A stretch of DNA of 64,000 nucleotides from Branchipolynoe longqiensis (Eukaryota; Annelida; Polychaeta; Phyllodocida; Polynoidae): contig CM059193.1 of NCBI GenBank assembly GCA_030323885.1, positions 93,125,990 through 93,189,989 on the forward strand, in the 5' to 3' direction. Positions 52,561 through 60,999 of the stretch are shown piece after piece (the stretch's first letter is position 1; each line of letters begins with the position of its first letter). The position numbers were made by a program, and so were the translations under genes. The notes below the pieces were generated by a model. It ran no database searches. It was not told the origin of the DNA and saw only the letters and a list, made by a program, of their open reading frames with translations.

Positions 52561-53661
52561 TTATTTGTTTTCCAAAAATGTACTGATGAAATTTCTTGCA
52601 CCCGAAACAAGGAGTTCCTTTTCTATGACCGCGTAGCTGGTTTGTGCTCGGTCTAAAGATTTTGACGCCATCGCTACTGGTTTGTTATTCTGGAATAATA
52701 CCGCCCCCAAACGAGATTTGGAGGCATCTACTTGCAGAGTTATAGGTTTTTCTACATCGTAATACTGTAATACTGGCGCTGTGATTAACAGTTTTTTTAA
52801 TATTGAGAAAGCTTCAATTTGCTCATGTTGCCAATGCCATGCAATGTTTTTACCTAATAATTCTCGAAGTGGTTTGGCTATATTCGACATATTGGGAATA
52901 AATTTTCCAACATACCCCACCATACCGAGAAAACGTTGTAATCCGGCTTTGTCTATTGGTGCTGGCATCTCGATAATCGCTTGAACTCTTTCGTTTGTAG
53001 GTTTTACGCCTGATTGAGTCAATGTATGCCCCACATAGTTTACCTCTTTCTTGCATATCTTTGACTTCAGAGGGTTGAATTTCAAATTAACCTCACGTGC
53101 CTTTTTGAATACAGCTTCTAAACGGGTATTATGTTCGTCAATAGTAGACCCGTACACCAATATGTCGTCAGTGACAATGTTTACCCCTGGTAGTCCATAC
53201 AGAATTTGATTCATCTCTTGTACGAATATGTCACCGGCTGTTTTTATGCCGAATGGTAATCGAGCAAAACGGTACCGCCCCCATGGGGTATTAAATGTGC
53301 AAAGTTTGCTACTATCATTGTCTAATTCGATTTGCCAGTATCCGCTATTAGCGAATATGACTAAAAAATATTTTGCGTCAGATGTGTTAGCTATAACTTC
53401 TTCTACTGTCCTTGTTGGATATGGACTCTTGAGTATAGCCTTATTTAATTTGGTTGGATCTAAACAAATGCGGATTTTATTTGTTTTTTTTACTATTGTG
53501 ATTGAATTTACCCATGGGGTGGGTTCCGTTTCCTCGACTATTACCCCTAAGCGGATCTTTTTTTCTAATTCGCCTTTGACTTGTTCTACTATTGCGTGTG
53601 GAACCCGTCTGGGTGGGTCTATACAGGGGGGGTATGTTTTTATCGATATGAATAACTGCAT
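52561..53661 (-). CDS. gypsy reverse transcriptase / RNase H, damaged motif A
   Basis: 366 codons counted from an internal Met; the frame joins protease through a C7 run at 53626-53632. Function: copying element RNA into cDNA. Recognisable blocks: PPRRVPHAI (16-24), KKTNKIRICLDPTKLNKAI (58-76), FANSGYWQIELD (103-114), RFARLPFGIKTAG (131-143), TDDILVYG (164-171), GVKPTNERVQAI (218-229) and RNase H VDASKSRLGAVLF (311-323, Asp312) with EKEL (347-350). In motif A the residue usually occupied by the first catalytic Asp is Phe103 (codon TTC); the two Asp of motif C (165, 166) are present. If read correctly, this polymerase should be inactive. Confidence 0.9.
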   Translation of the reverse strand: MQLFISIKTYPPCIDPPRRVPHAIVEQVKGELEKKIRLGVIVEETEPTPWVNSITIVKKTNKIRICLDPTKLNKAILKSPYPTRTVEEVIANTSDAKYFLVIFANSGYWQIELDNDSSKLCTFNTPWGRYRFARLPFGIKTAGDIFVQEMNQILYGLPGVNIVTDDILVYGSTIDEHNTRLEAVFKKAREVNLKFNPLKSKICKKEVNYVGHTLTQSGVKPTNERVQAIIEMPAPIDKAGLQRFLGMVGYVGKFIPNMSNIAKPLRELLGKNIAWHWQHEQIEAFSILKKLLITAPVLQYYDVEKPITLQVDASKSRLGAVLFQNNKPVAMASKSLDRAQTSYAVIEKELLVSGARNFISTFLENK

Positions 53662-54709
53662 TGCTTTTAATCTTTCCTAACCCTTCGAAAATGTCATAGT
53701 ATGCATTTACCAGAAGGTGTGCACTGGGCTCATCTGTTTGTACGGTGACCGGTGTTGGTGTCTGTGTCGTTGGTGTTGTTTCTCGACGTCTTGAGACTGC
53801 ATCGACGCGCCGTATTAGTCCCAGTTCCATGCATGCCTCGCTGCCTAGAATTGGGCAGCCCGTCCTGGTTATTTGGTAGCGTAACATCCTCCCGTTCATG
53901 ATGAATTCTGCCTCCCCCTCCGGACGAATTCGCTCTCCCGAGAATGTTATCAAGGTGCACTTAGTCGGGTGCAGGACAACATTCTTTAACTTGTTGTATA
54001 TGTTTCTTGGGATTATGTTAGCTTGGGATCCTGTATCCAACTTGAACTTAATCTTTTCATCGTTGATTGACAGCGTAGCAAACCATGGTGACGTGTTTGT
54101 TGTATCGGTTTGTGCTAAGCAACCAACGAACAAGTCATTATCCAGGTCAAAGTCACTGTCATCTTCTGGTGGAGGCGGGTTGTTGTCGTCAATTTGTATG
54201 ACGTTCAAACTTGCGTAGTTTGTTTTTTTAGTTTTGCATACCTTGGAAAAATGTCCTAGTAGATTGCATTTCGAACATTGTTTCCCTTTTGCTGGGCATT
54301 GCCCAAATGGATGCATATACCCGCATCTTCCACACTGCGTTCGGGTATTTGCTTTCGCCGGGGGGCGTTGACCTGTCCAATACGGCGCCCGTGACGTGGC
54401 TTGAGCGGGTTTTACATTGATAGAATCCACATGTTCGGATTCTACTGTCACTGTCACGTCCTTCACTAGCGCTGAGCGGTGTTCGCTCAAACGGCATATT
54501 TCCATGCATTGTTCTAGTGTCAAGTTGGCTGTTTGCAGCAGGCGGTCTCTTAATTTCTCGTCTTTTACGCCGCAAACTAGCCTGTCACAGAGCATAGAAT
54601 CTACTAGATCTTTGTAGTCGCAGTGTGCGACACGATACTGCAGCTCTCTGATGTATGCGTCCATCGACTGTGTCGTCTGCTGCAGCGAGTTGAATTCATA
54701 ACGTATCAC
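53477..54709 (-). CDS. gypsy gag (C-terminal part) and protease
   Basis: 410 codons counted from an internal Met; the frame is open upstream of it to the gag break at about 54787. Two nucleocapsid zinc knuckles: CX2CX3HX4C at 126-138 (first, one residue short) and canonical CX2CX4HX4C at 145-158 (CSKCNLLGHFSKVC). The aspartic protease follows with LDTGSQANIIP (224-234) and the PILG flap-end motif (286-289). After about residue 358 the reading runs out of frame at the C7 run (53626-53632), so the last ~50 residues are not authentic. Role: particle assembly, RNA packaging and polyprotein cleavage in the cytoplasm. Confidence 0.88.
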   Translation of the reverse strand: MIRYEFNSLQQTTQSMDAYIRELQYRVAHCDYKDLVDSMLCDRLVCGVKDEKLRDRLLQTANLTLEQCMEICRLSEHRSALVKDVTVTVESEHVDSINVKPAQATSRAPYWTGQRPPAKANTRTQCGRCGYMHPFGQCPAKGKQCSKCNLLGHFSKVCKTKKTNYASLNVIQIDDNNPPPPEDDSDFDLDNDLFVGCLAQTDTTNTSPWFATLSINDEKIKFKLDTGSQANIIPRNIYNKLKNVVLHPTKCTLITFSGERIRPEGEAEFIMNGRMLRYQITRTGCPILGSEACMELGLIRRVDAVSRRRETTPTTQTPTPVTVQTDEPSAHLLVNAYYDIFEGLGKIKSNAVIHIDKNIPPLYRPTQTGSTRNSRTSQRRIRKKDPLRGNSRGNGTHPMGKFNHNSKKNK

Positions 54710-54785
54710 TGTTATATTCGTTTTACCTTTGCAGTATGTACGGAATGCCTCAATTAAAGGCTGGATTTTGTCGATGATACTGGTA

Positions 54786-54989
54786 TCATTTTTTTAGTGT
54801 CCTATACACTTTTTGTGCTTCTGCACCGGCTACGTGTAGAAATACTGCGCACTGTACTTTCTCCGATTTTGAGTGTACTCCTGCAGCTGCGGCGTAGAAT
54901 TCATATGAATCGTACCACATATCCCAGTTTAACGACATGTTATCCTCCAGGTTCAGTGGTCCTGGGGGCTTTAATCCTGTAAGAGCCAT
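54786..54989 (-). CDS. gypsy gag, N-terminal segment
   Basis: I take the ATG at 54989 (MALTGLKPPGPLNLEDN) as the gag start because it lies 25 nt inside the 5' LTR/primer site; earlier in-frame codons fall in the LTR. About 67 codons with NWDMWYDSYEFYAAAAG, a typical gypsy gag start, before a TGA that follows an A7 run (54787-54796 region). Gag sequence continues beyond in another frame to the zinc knuckles. Confidence 0.85.
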   Translation of the reverse strand: MALTGLKPPGPLNLEDNMSLNWDMWYDSYEFYAAAAGVHSKSEKVQCAVFLHVAGAEAQKVYRTLKK

Positions 54990-55002
54990 TTTGAGTTCTT
55001 TG

Positions 55003-55014
55003 CATCTGACACCA
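55003..55014 (-). other. Primer-binding site, tRNA-Leu type
   Basis: On minus TGGTGTCAGATG directly after the 5' LTR. It is complementary to a tRNA 3' end ...TCTGACACCA, which fits animal leucine tRNAs (10 nt). Confidence 0.8.
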
Positions 55015-55161
55015 TGTAGTAGGGGAGAAGACACACAAATGACCGCACACGGCAAAGGTTAGTTCCAACTGGTTTATTTAGTCCACCACCATCATGACGT
55101 CACTCGGGGTTCCCGCTGTGGGGTATCCCCAGTCCTTACATATATATATATACATATTACA
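55015..55161 (-). repeat. gypsy 5' LTR (147 bp)
   Basis: Same TG...CA ends as the 3' LTR. Differs from it by an extra TATA, A/C at one position and two changes in TTCCCGCTGTGGGG. Confidence 0.93.
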
Positions 55162-55181
55162 CAGACTACTACAGTAGTATA

Positions 55182-55507
55182 GACCAGACGGGGTGGCCGA
55201 GTGGGTTGGAGCGTCCGTCTCCCGTGCTGGTAGATCGTGGGTTCGAGTCCCGGTCGAGTCAAACCAATGACTTTAAAATTGATACTTGTCGCTTCCTAGC
55301 CAGGCGTTCGGCATTAATAGGATAGGGCAAGGACTGGTGTGCTCAGTGTCAGGATAATGTGACTGAGCGGGAAATCAGGTCATGGTGCCGGCGGCCTGGT
55401 TTCCCAGTGGGACAGCACTATAAAGTCGCCATGAGTGCGCACTGTCACAAGTCGGTACCCGTCCTGATATGACCTTAGATGTTGCTAGGACGTAAAACAA
55501 CAACAAA
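55182..55507 (+). mobile_element. Young SINE type A with 14-bp TSD
   Basis: Flanked by a perfect ACTACAGTAGTATA (55168-55181, 55508-55521). Head GACGGGGTGGCCGAGTGGG (A box), B box GGGTTCGAGTCCC; the best preserved tRNA-like promoter in the window. The tail ends ACGTAAAACAACAACAAA. It sits 16 bp from the gypsy element, in the remains of the 320-bp unit. Confidence 0.95.
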
Positions 55508-55521
55508 ACTACAGTAGTATA

Positions 55522-55632
55522 CATTGACTGTGCTGCGGGATTGAAGTAGGGGCCTACAGGAAGAATCCCGGAAATCCGCGAAATTGCGGAGATCTTTCAT
55601 CCCTGATATAATATGTATATATAATTATATTA
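55522..55632. other. Fragment of the GCGGAAATCC repeat
   Basis: AGAATCCCGGAAATCCGCG and GCGGAGATCTTTCATC match part of the 26-27 kb unit. Confidence 0.5.
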
Positions 55633-55807
55633 CAGTAAAACCTCTCTAACCAACCACATCCACAGATCTACCATTCCCATATATCGATTTCTTTATTTGG
55701 GTCCCAAACGATCGCCCATCCAATACCATTGTAACAACAACAAAAACTCCCTAAATGGACTATTTAAAGTCGGTGCCATGGTGGGTCGATTTAGAGATGT
55801 TTGACTG
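55633..55807. mobile_element. pogo/mariner-like MITE
   Basis: TA|CAGTAAAACCTCTCTAACC at the left, ACTG|TA at the right with GATTTAGAGATG before it. Interior GATCGCCCATCCAATACCAT. Third copy of the family. Confidence 0.78.
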
Positions 55808-55930
55808 TATATACTTGTTCGTACAAGTCCCACCATGTGTCTATGTGCCAGTTTTGAGGCTCTGCTTGCCACGTTGAGCTGCTGATGTCTTTAAGCTGCT
55901 GTACGTAGCTGATTTTGACTTTCGTATTAA

Positions 55931-56265
55931 AGCTGCATAGTCCGATCAAATATCAAATTTTCAAAACCAAACTAATTATCTAGATTTGATTTTACATATC
56001 TAACTTATATACTGATCCACTTATTAAGCATTTGTTTCTGCGTAGAAGGCAATACTGAGTCAATTTATCTGCAGAAGTCTATGGTGTCAGACTTTTGGCA
56101 AGCTTGTCAAAACTAATTTTCCATGTTTGCACTCAAAATATCTCAAAAGTTTACCATTTAAAATAAAAGTAACTTTGAACTAATGTAAAGTAGATACTAG
56201 TGATCGATCTAATATATTTATCTCAGAAAAATTACAGAAATTCAAAACCTTCGGACTATGCAACT
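55931..56265. mobile_element. MITE of the TTAA family, best copy
   Basis: TTAA at 55927-55930 and 56266-56269. Ends AGCTGCATAGTCCGATCAAA and, from the right, AGTTGCATAGTCCGAAGG. The interior includes GGCAAGCTTGTC and ATCTCAAAAGTTTACCATTT. 335 bp. Confidence 0.8.
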
Positions 56266-56269
56266 TTAA

Positions 56270-56592
56270 TTGAGGATTGTGTAGCAGGGTTCGTACGGGT
56301 CCTTGAAAACCTGGAAAGTCCTGGAATTTGTTGGTGGACGAGAGTGAAAATTGGAAGATTTTCACATGGAATCGTAATATCGGAGGAGAGTAGCCAAAAT
56401 CGGAAGTCTTCCTACAAAATTGGAGCACTTTGCATCTGTGCCAGTGTAAGCGGCATGTCTGCCCTTTGTACAAGTTGACATTTAGTAAGTGGGCAGGAAG
56501 TCACGTTATCATCAACTGGGCTGTGTGTGTATGAGGCTGTGTGTGTTCATACCATACATGTGTAAGTGTGTGTGTGTGTGTGCATGTGTGGT
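56270..56592. other. Unassigned sequence and TG repeat
   Basis: 56520-56590 is a short TG-rich repeat. The remainder is not recognised. Confidence 0.4.
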
Positions 56593-57065
56593 AGGTTGGT
56601 TGTTGGAGTTTTATGTCCTGGCAACATCTAAGGTCATATCAGGACGGGTTCCAACTTGTGGCAGTGCGCACTCATGACAACTTTATAGTGCTGCCAAACT
56701 GGGAGACCAGACCACCAACACCATGACCTGATATCCCACTCAGTCACATTCCATTCAATTCTTTTATTTTAACTCTCTGCAAGGTATGTTTACAATAAAC
56801 TGAGGTGATACAATAAATGCATACAAATTCCTTACAGACAGAAAGCTTCCCAGAAAAGCGATGCTTATCTCGCTGGTCTCCATTGACATTATCCTGACAC
56901 TGAGCTAACCAGTCCTTGCCCTGTCCTATTAATGCCGAGCATCAAGCTAGAAAGCGACAAGTATCAATTTTATAAGTCATTGGTTTGACTCGACTGGGAA
57001 CCGAACTCCCGATCTCCCGCACGCGTGGCCCGCGCTCTACCGGTTCGGCCACCACGCCCAGTTAA
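56593..57065 (-). mobile_element. SINE type B interrupted by a 135-bp insert
   Basis: Reverse copy, head at 57040-57062 (GGGCGTGGTGGCCGAACCGG on minus). The body is split at CAGTCACATT by foreign DNA at 56751-56885. Confidence 0.82.
56751..56885 (-). mobile_element. 135-bp insertion of unknown type
   Basis: Flanked by ACATT (56746-56750, 56886-56890). On minus it ends TAAAATAAAAGAATTGAATGG, suggesting a short 3'-end retroposon with an A-rich tail. No relative seen in the window. Confidence 0.55.
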
Positions 57066-57205
57066 GATAGAGGATGTGTGTGTGTTCATAGTGTGTGTGA
57101 GTGAGTGTGTGTGCATGTGAGTGCGTGTGTGTGGTGTGTGCAGGTGTGCGCACACATTATATATGTGTGAGTGGGTGTAGATGTGGGCATACACGTGGCA
57201 GTGTG

Positions 57206-57241
57206 TGTTGGTTGTTTTACGTCCTAGCAATATCTAAGGTA
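57206..57241 (-). mobile_element. SINE 3' tail fragment, 36 nt
   Basis: GTTGGTTGTTTTACGTCCTA then GCAATATCTAAGG; no duplication seen. Confidence 0.6.
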
Positions 57242-57857
57242 GATACGTTGAACCTGAATTTTTGTTGGCTTTTGGGAGAACAATCCTGATAATGACAGTC
57301 CATTCTCGATTCTTAATCGCAGGTAAAAAGTGAAAACGGTGCAAACTGCAGACGGGGTTCATTCTTTTGCCATTAAAAAAAGAGCTTTTTGAAATACACT
57401 TAAAAAAAGATTTGTGACATTTTTACCATTTTGTGCCATTTTTTTGCCATTTTGGTCAATGTTTGCCATTTTGGAGAATTTTTATTATTTGGGTCAAACC
57501 TTGCCATTTTTGACAATTTCTGTCATTTAGGTCAATGTTAACCACTTTTGTACTTTCTTTAAAGACCATTTTCTACCCATTTTTACCGGAAGTCCAACTC
57601 GGCCCCGTATGAACCTGGCCTGTAGCATTCTCATCTCGCCAGTATTAGCCAGTAACAGGGGAGAGGCCAGGAGAGGCCAGCCTGGGTAGATCAGTGCACA
57701 CAGCGCCACGCTTCTTTCATCCCGCAGTCTAACGAGGCCACCTGAGTTCCGTACGAGGCGGTCACGTGTACCCAACTAATGAAACCATTTTACCCTGTTT
57801 ATTACATTCATTGATTAAACGGGAGCAATTTCAATGGCGGCCAATTGGTCTTCCTCA
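57242..57857. other. Degenerate TTTTGCCATTTTGG words, rest unassigned
   Basis: 57416-57555 is a loose repeat of TTGCCATTTTGGTCAATG-type words. 57560-57857 is not recognised. Confidence 0.45.
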
Positions 57858-58014
57858 TTCCACTGCTCCGCTAATGCCAAACGCCAGGCTAGGTAGCGAC
57901 AAGTATAAATTTTGATAAGTCGTTGGGTTTGAAACAATGTTATAAACCCGTTTCATTTCCTGTTCTGAGCTGAAACTGACAGTTCTTAGTGCAAGGAGGA
58001 ATGGTTCCTGCTAA

Positions 58015-58451
58015 AGGCCCTGTCACATTACGGCGTATGGTGGGAGCGTATGGCGGCGTAGCGGCATTACGTCATATACGTCGGCATACGCCGCATACGC
58101 TACTCATACGCTACTCATACGCTACTCATACGCTACTCATACGCCGCCAGTGCCGCAACATGCCGGCGTATGTGAAGCGTATGAGGCATACGCCGCCATA
58201 CGCTTTCATAAATTCGTCCGTCCAATTTCTTTTGTGCATGCTCAAAAAAACACGACCTATGAGGGCGTATGGCCCATAATGTCAAAAAATGTCACAGCAC
58301 GCTCCCATACGCTCCCATACGCTCCTCATACGCTCCTCGTACGCTCCTCATAGGTCCCCCATACGCTCAAACACACCCGAAAGTGGCACCAGCACGGCGT
58401 ACGTAGGTTTTCAATACGCTCCCGCCATACGCCGTAATGTGACAGCCCCTT
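58015..58451. mobile_element. MITE family 3, TAA duplication
   Basis: Flanked by TAA (58012-58014, 58452-58454). Ends AGGCCCTGTCACATTACGGC and, from the right, AGGGGCTGTCACATTACGGC; the pairing continues for ~38 bp. The interior is made of CATACGC/GCTCCTCATACG/GCGTATG permutations with near-tandem ACGCTACTCAT copies. No frame. The ends share CTGTCACA(T/C)TACG with family 2 at 8.3-9.0 kb. Confidence 0.8.
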
Positions 58452-58486
58452 TAAGGCCTTGTGGCTTTTGTGTTGCTCGGATTATT

Positions 58487-58826
58487 GTTTATTAATTGTT
58501 GTTTTATCCTGGCAATATCTAAGGTCATACCAGTCCTGATATGACCGTAAATGCTGCCAGAACGTAAAACTCCAACAACCAACCAACCAAGATCATATCA
58601 GGATGGGTAACGAACGACTAGTGACAGTGCACACTCATGGTGACTTTATAGTGCGGCCCCTATTGGGATACCAAACCACCAGCACCATGATCCAATTTCC
58701 CCACTCAGTCACATTATCCTGACACTGAGCCAACAAGTCCTTGCCCTATCCTAATAATACCAAGCGCCAGGCTCAGTAGCGACGGGTATAAATTTGATAA
58801 GTCATTGAATTGACTCGGCCGGATTT
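58487..58826 (-). mobile_element. SINE with a forward tail inside its reverse tail
   Basis: The reverse tail is broken at GGTCATACCAG; a forward SINE tail (58531-58591, TCCTGATATGACCGTAAATG...CAACCAACC) is inserted and the reverse body resumes at GATCATATCAGGATGGG. The head is truncated near the B box. Confidence 0.75.
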
Positions 58827-58908
58827 CGATTCGTCGCTCAGCGCAGCGGCCATTGCATGATGAGGAACCCCCAGACACTGCGGGAATTCCAGGTATCAGG
58901 CAGGGCGG

Positions 58909-59290
58909 CCGGTGTCGTATTCTCAGCGCCCGGTCATCGTCAGCGGCCTGTCGTGGCTTCTGCGCATGCGCGGATTTTAAGACATATGCAAAAGACCCAT
59001 TCCCTCGCCGGCTACAAGCTCAGGCACGGTACCCGGCTGTGTTAGGGACCGATTAGGCCGAAATCTATTGAATGCGATCATATTTAACAGAATTACATAC
59101 TCAAATAATGAAATTTAATTAAATTAACCTTAAATTCCAAGCGATATTAACGTAGCAGCTCGATCAGCGTCGAATCGCCGAGTGTAAACAAAACAAATAG
59201 CAGTGATCGCCGCAACGTGCGAAAATCCGCGCATGCGCAGAAGCCACGACAGGCCGCTGACGATGACCGGGCGCTGACAATACGACACCG
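58909..59290. mobile_element. Foldback element with 69-bp arms and NRF-1-like sites
   Basis: The arms at 58909-58977 and 59222-59290 are complementary with one mismatch. They contain CGCCCGGTCATCGTCAGCGG and TCTGCGCATGCGCGG. The ~244-bp spacer holds the TTAGGCCGAAATCTATTGAA / TTTAACAGAATTA module also present in MITE family G. No frame. Confidence 0.8.
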
Positions 59291-59476
59291 GGTTACAGCC
59301 AGGGTCGACCTCAGGTGATGGCCGTGAAACCTGACCATCAAAATGGCGGCGGGAGGGAGGCTGGAGTGGGTGGTCCTCCCCCCCCCCCCAACCCCGCACC
59401 CCCACTAACCGGCCATAGACTTGGCCATTGCCACTGAAAGACTTTCTCGTGAAATTGCATAATTCAGTAAAGGCAT
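59291..59476. other. Unassigned sequence
   Basis: Contains a C-tract near 59380. No gene recognised. Confidence 0.35.
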
Positions 59477-59487
59477 ATAACATTTGC

Positions 59488-59534
59488 TTTCTCTGTTTGT
59501 TGTTTTACGTCCTAGAAACATCTACGGTCATATC
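59488..59534 (-). mobile_element. 47-nt SINE tail insertion with TSD
   Basis: Perfect 11-bp ATAACATTTGC on both sides (59477-59487, 59535-59545). Only the last ~45 nt of the SINE are present. Confidence 0.9.
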
Positions 59535-59549
59535 ATAACATTTGCAGAA

Positions 59550-59845
59550 CAAAAGCACTTGCACAGATTTGATCCTACATATACATAGCCACCCGGTGCA
59601 TTTATTTGGACAAGCGCTGCAGTTTGGTGCTCCTGTACTACGCCCCCAGATGGGTAATCAAAGCCTATCTGCAATTTCAGTGTGCATGTCAAAATACATT
59701 TGGCATGGCTTCGCTTCAAATATCTTCAAAGTTAGTAATTTATATTAAAAAAACTCCAAATTAAAGTAAAGTAGTTCATATTAATCAAGTTAATAATTAT
59801 TTGTTAAATATAGCACAAACTCAAACCCACTAGTCATATAACTTA
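59550..59845. mobile_element. Degraded MITE of the TTAA family
   Basis: GGCATGGCTTCGCTTCAAATATC, AGTTAGTAATTTATATTAAA and a damaged right end (CACTAGTCATATAACTTAA) match the 55.9-kb copy. Confidence 0.5.
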
Positions 59846-59955
59846 AAGATTAAAAATTACAGTACCCACCCTAAAAAAAAAAAACTCGGAATCTCTAAAT
59901 AGATAAATGTATTCATGAATAAATATAAAATTCCTGTTGTAAACGAAGCCAATGA

Positions 59956-60299
59956 CCAGACGGGATGGCCGAATGAGGTCAGCGTCCATCTCCCGTTTTG
60001 GTCGTTCATGGGATTCGAACCCACGGTTTCGAACCCTAGTAGAGGCAAACCAATGACTTAAAGATTGATACTTGTCATTTCCTAGCCAGACACTCGGCAT
60101 TATTAGGATAGGGCAAGGACTGGTTGGCTCAGTGTCAGGATAATGTGACTGAGTGGGATATCAGGTCATGGTGTTGGTGGCCTGGTCTCCCAGTGGGGCA
60201 GCATCATAAAGGCGCCATGAGTGCACACTGTCACGAGTCGCAACACGTCCTGATATCACCTTAGATGTTGCCAGGACGTAAAACTCCAACAACCAACCA
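59956..60299 (+). mobile_element. tRNA-derived SINE type A
   Basis: Full length: head GACGGGATGGCCGAATGAGG, B box GGGATTCGAACCC, body, tail ACGTAAAACTCCAACAACC. Confidence 0.88.
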
Positions 60300-60399
60300 A
60301 TATGGCGTCTAACTAGGAGTAGCAGCCACCGGGGAGGTGCGATATGTCGGCTCACTAAGCTAGTCTACGTTGGTGCTGGGGCAGCCTGTTGACCTGGGG

Positions 60400-60415
60400 C
60401 GCCCCCTGTGGTGGC
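60400..60415 (-). promoter_or_regulatory. CTCF-like motif
   Basis: On minus GCCACCACAGGGGGCGC. Sequence match only. Confidence 0.35.
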
Positions 60416-60514
60416 ACTCACACACTATTCCGGGCAGCTTGGCCTCAGACTGCGACTGACAGCTCACTATCAAACCGCCATTAGAATTAGAGTGATGGAT
60501 AATGTCAAACTAGT

Positions 60515-60890
60515 CACACGATTGATAGTGATAGCACAATAAATACCGTAAAACTGACATTTGTATTACCGCAGCCCATTAGTCAAAGTAATCATATTAA
60601 TAACAATAATTACCACAAAACTGCCATTTGTATTACAACAGTCCATTAGTCAAAGTAATCATATTAATAACAATAATTACAGTAAAACTGACTTTTGTAT
60701 CACCACAGTCAATTAGTCAAAGTAATCATATTAATAACAATACTTACTGAACATTGACATTTGTATTACAACAGTAAACTATATCCCATTAGTCCTAGTA
60801 ATGATATTAATAACACAATAACTACCATAAAACTGACATTTGCATTACAGAAGTAAACTATATCCCCACAATTATTAATAACACAATCAC
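60515..60890. repeat. 67-bp tandem repeat, ~5 copies
   Basis: AGTCAAAGTAATCATATTAA starts at 60581, 60648 and 60715, with diverged copies on both sides; ACTGACATTTGTATTAC recurs in each. Confidence 0.85.
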
Positions 60891-60999
60891 ATTACTAGTG
60901 TTGCTGGAGTTGGTGCAGCGTATCTGGCGGGGTCCATTACCCTGATTATACCGGTCACAGTCCAGCAGGGGCCGCCCCAAACTCTCACAGTCCTTCTCT

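Larger units (their letters stand above)
50629..55161 (-). mobile_element. Ty3/gypsy LTR retrotransposon, 4.53 kb
   Basis: Complete element: 5-bp target duplication CAGAC on both sides (50624-50628, 55162-55166), LTRs with TG...CA ends, primer-binding site, polypurine tract, and gag-pol in the order gag, protease, RT, RNase H, integrase. This is the Ty3/gypsy order. There is no env-like frame after integrase. The Leu-type primer site and domain style fit the Mag-like branch (inference). LTRs differ by three substitutions and one 4-bp TA indel over ~145 bp, so insertion is recent. The coding region carries three frame changes and one stop. Confidence 0.93.

Noticed and set aside
51071..55055. 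Endogenous retrovirus with env
   Set aside because: After integrase only ~280 bp remain before the polypurine tract; no env-like frame is present, so it is a plain Ty3/gypsy retrotransposon.
55182..55260. Functional tRNA-Ser/Leu gene
   Set aside because: A and B boxes are good, but the sequence continues into the SINE body, is bounded by a target duplication and lacks a proper acceptor 3' half.
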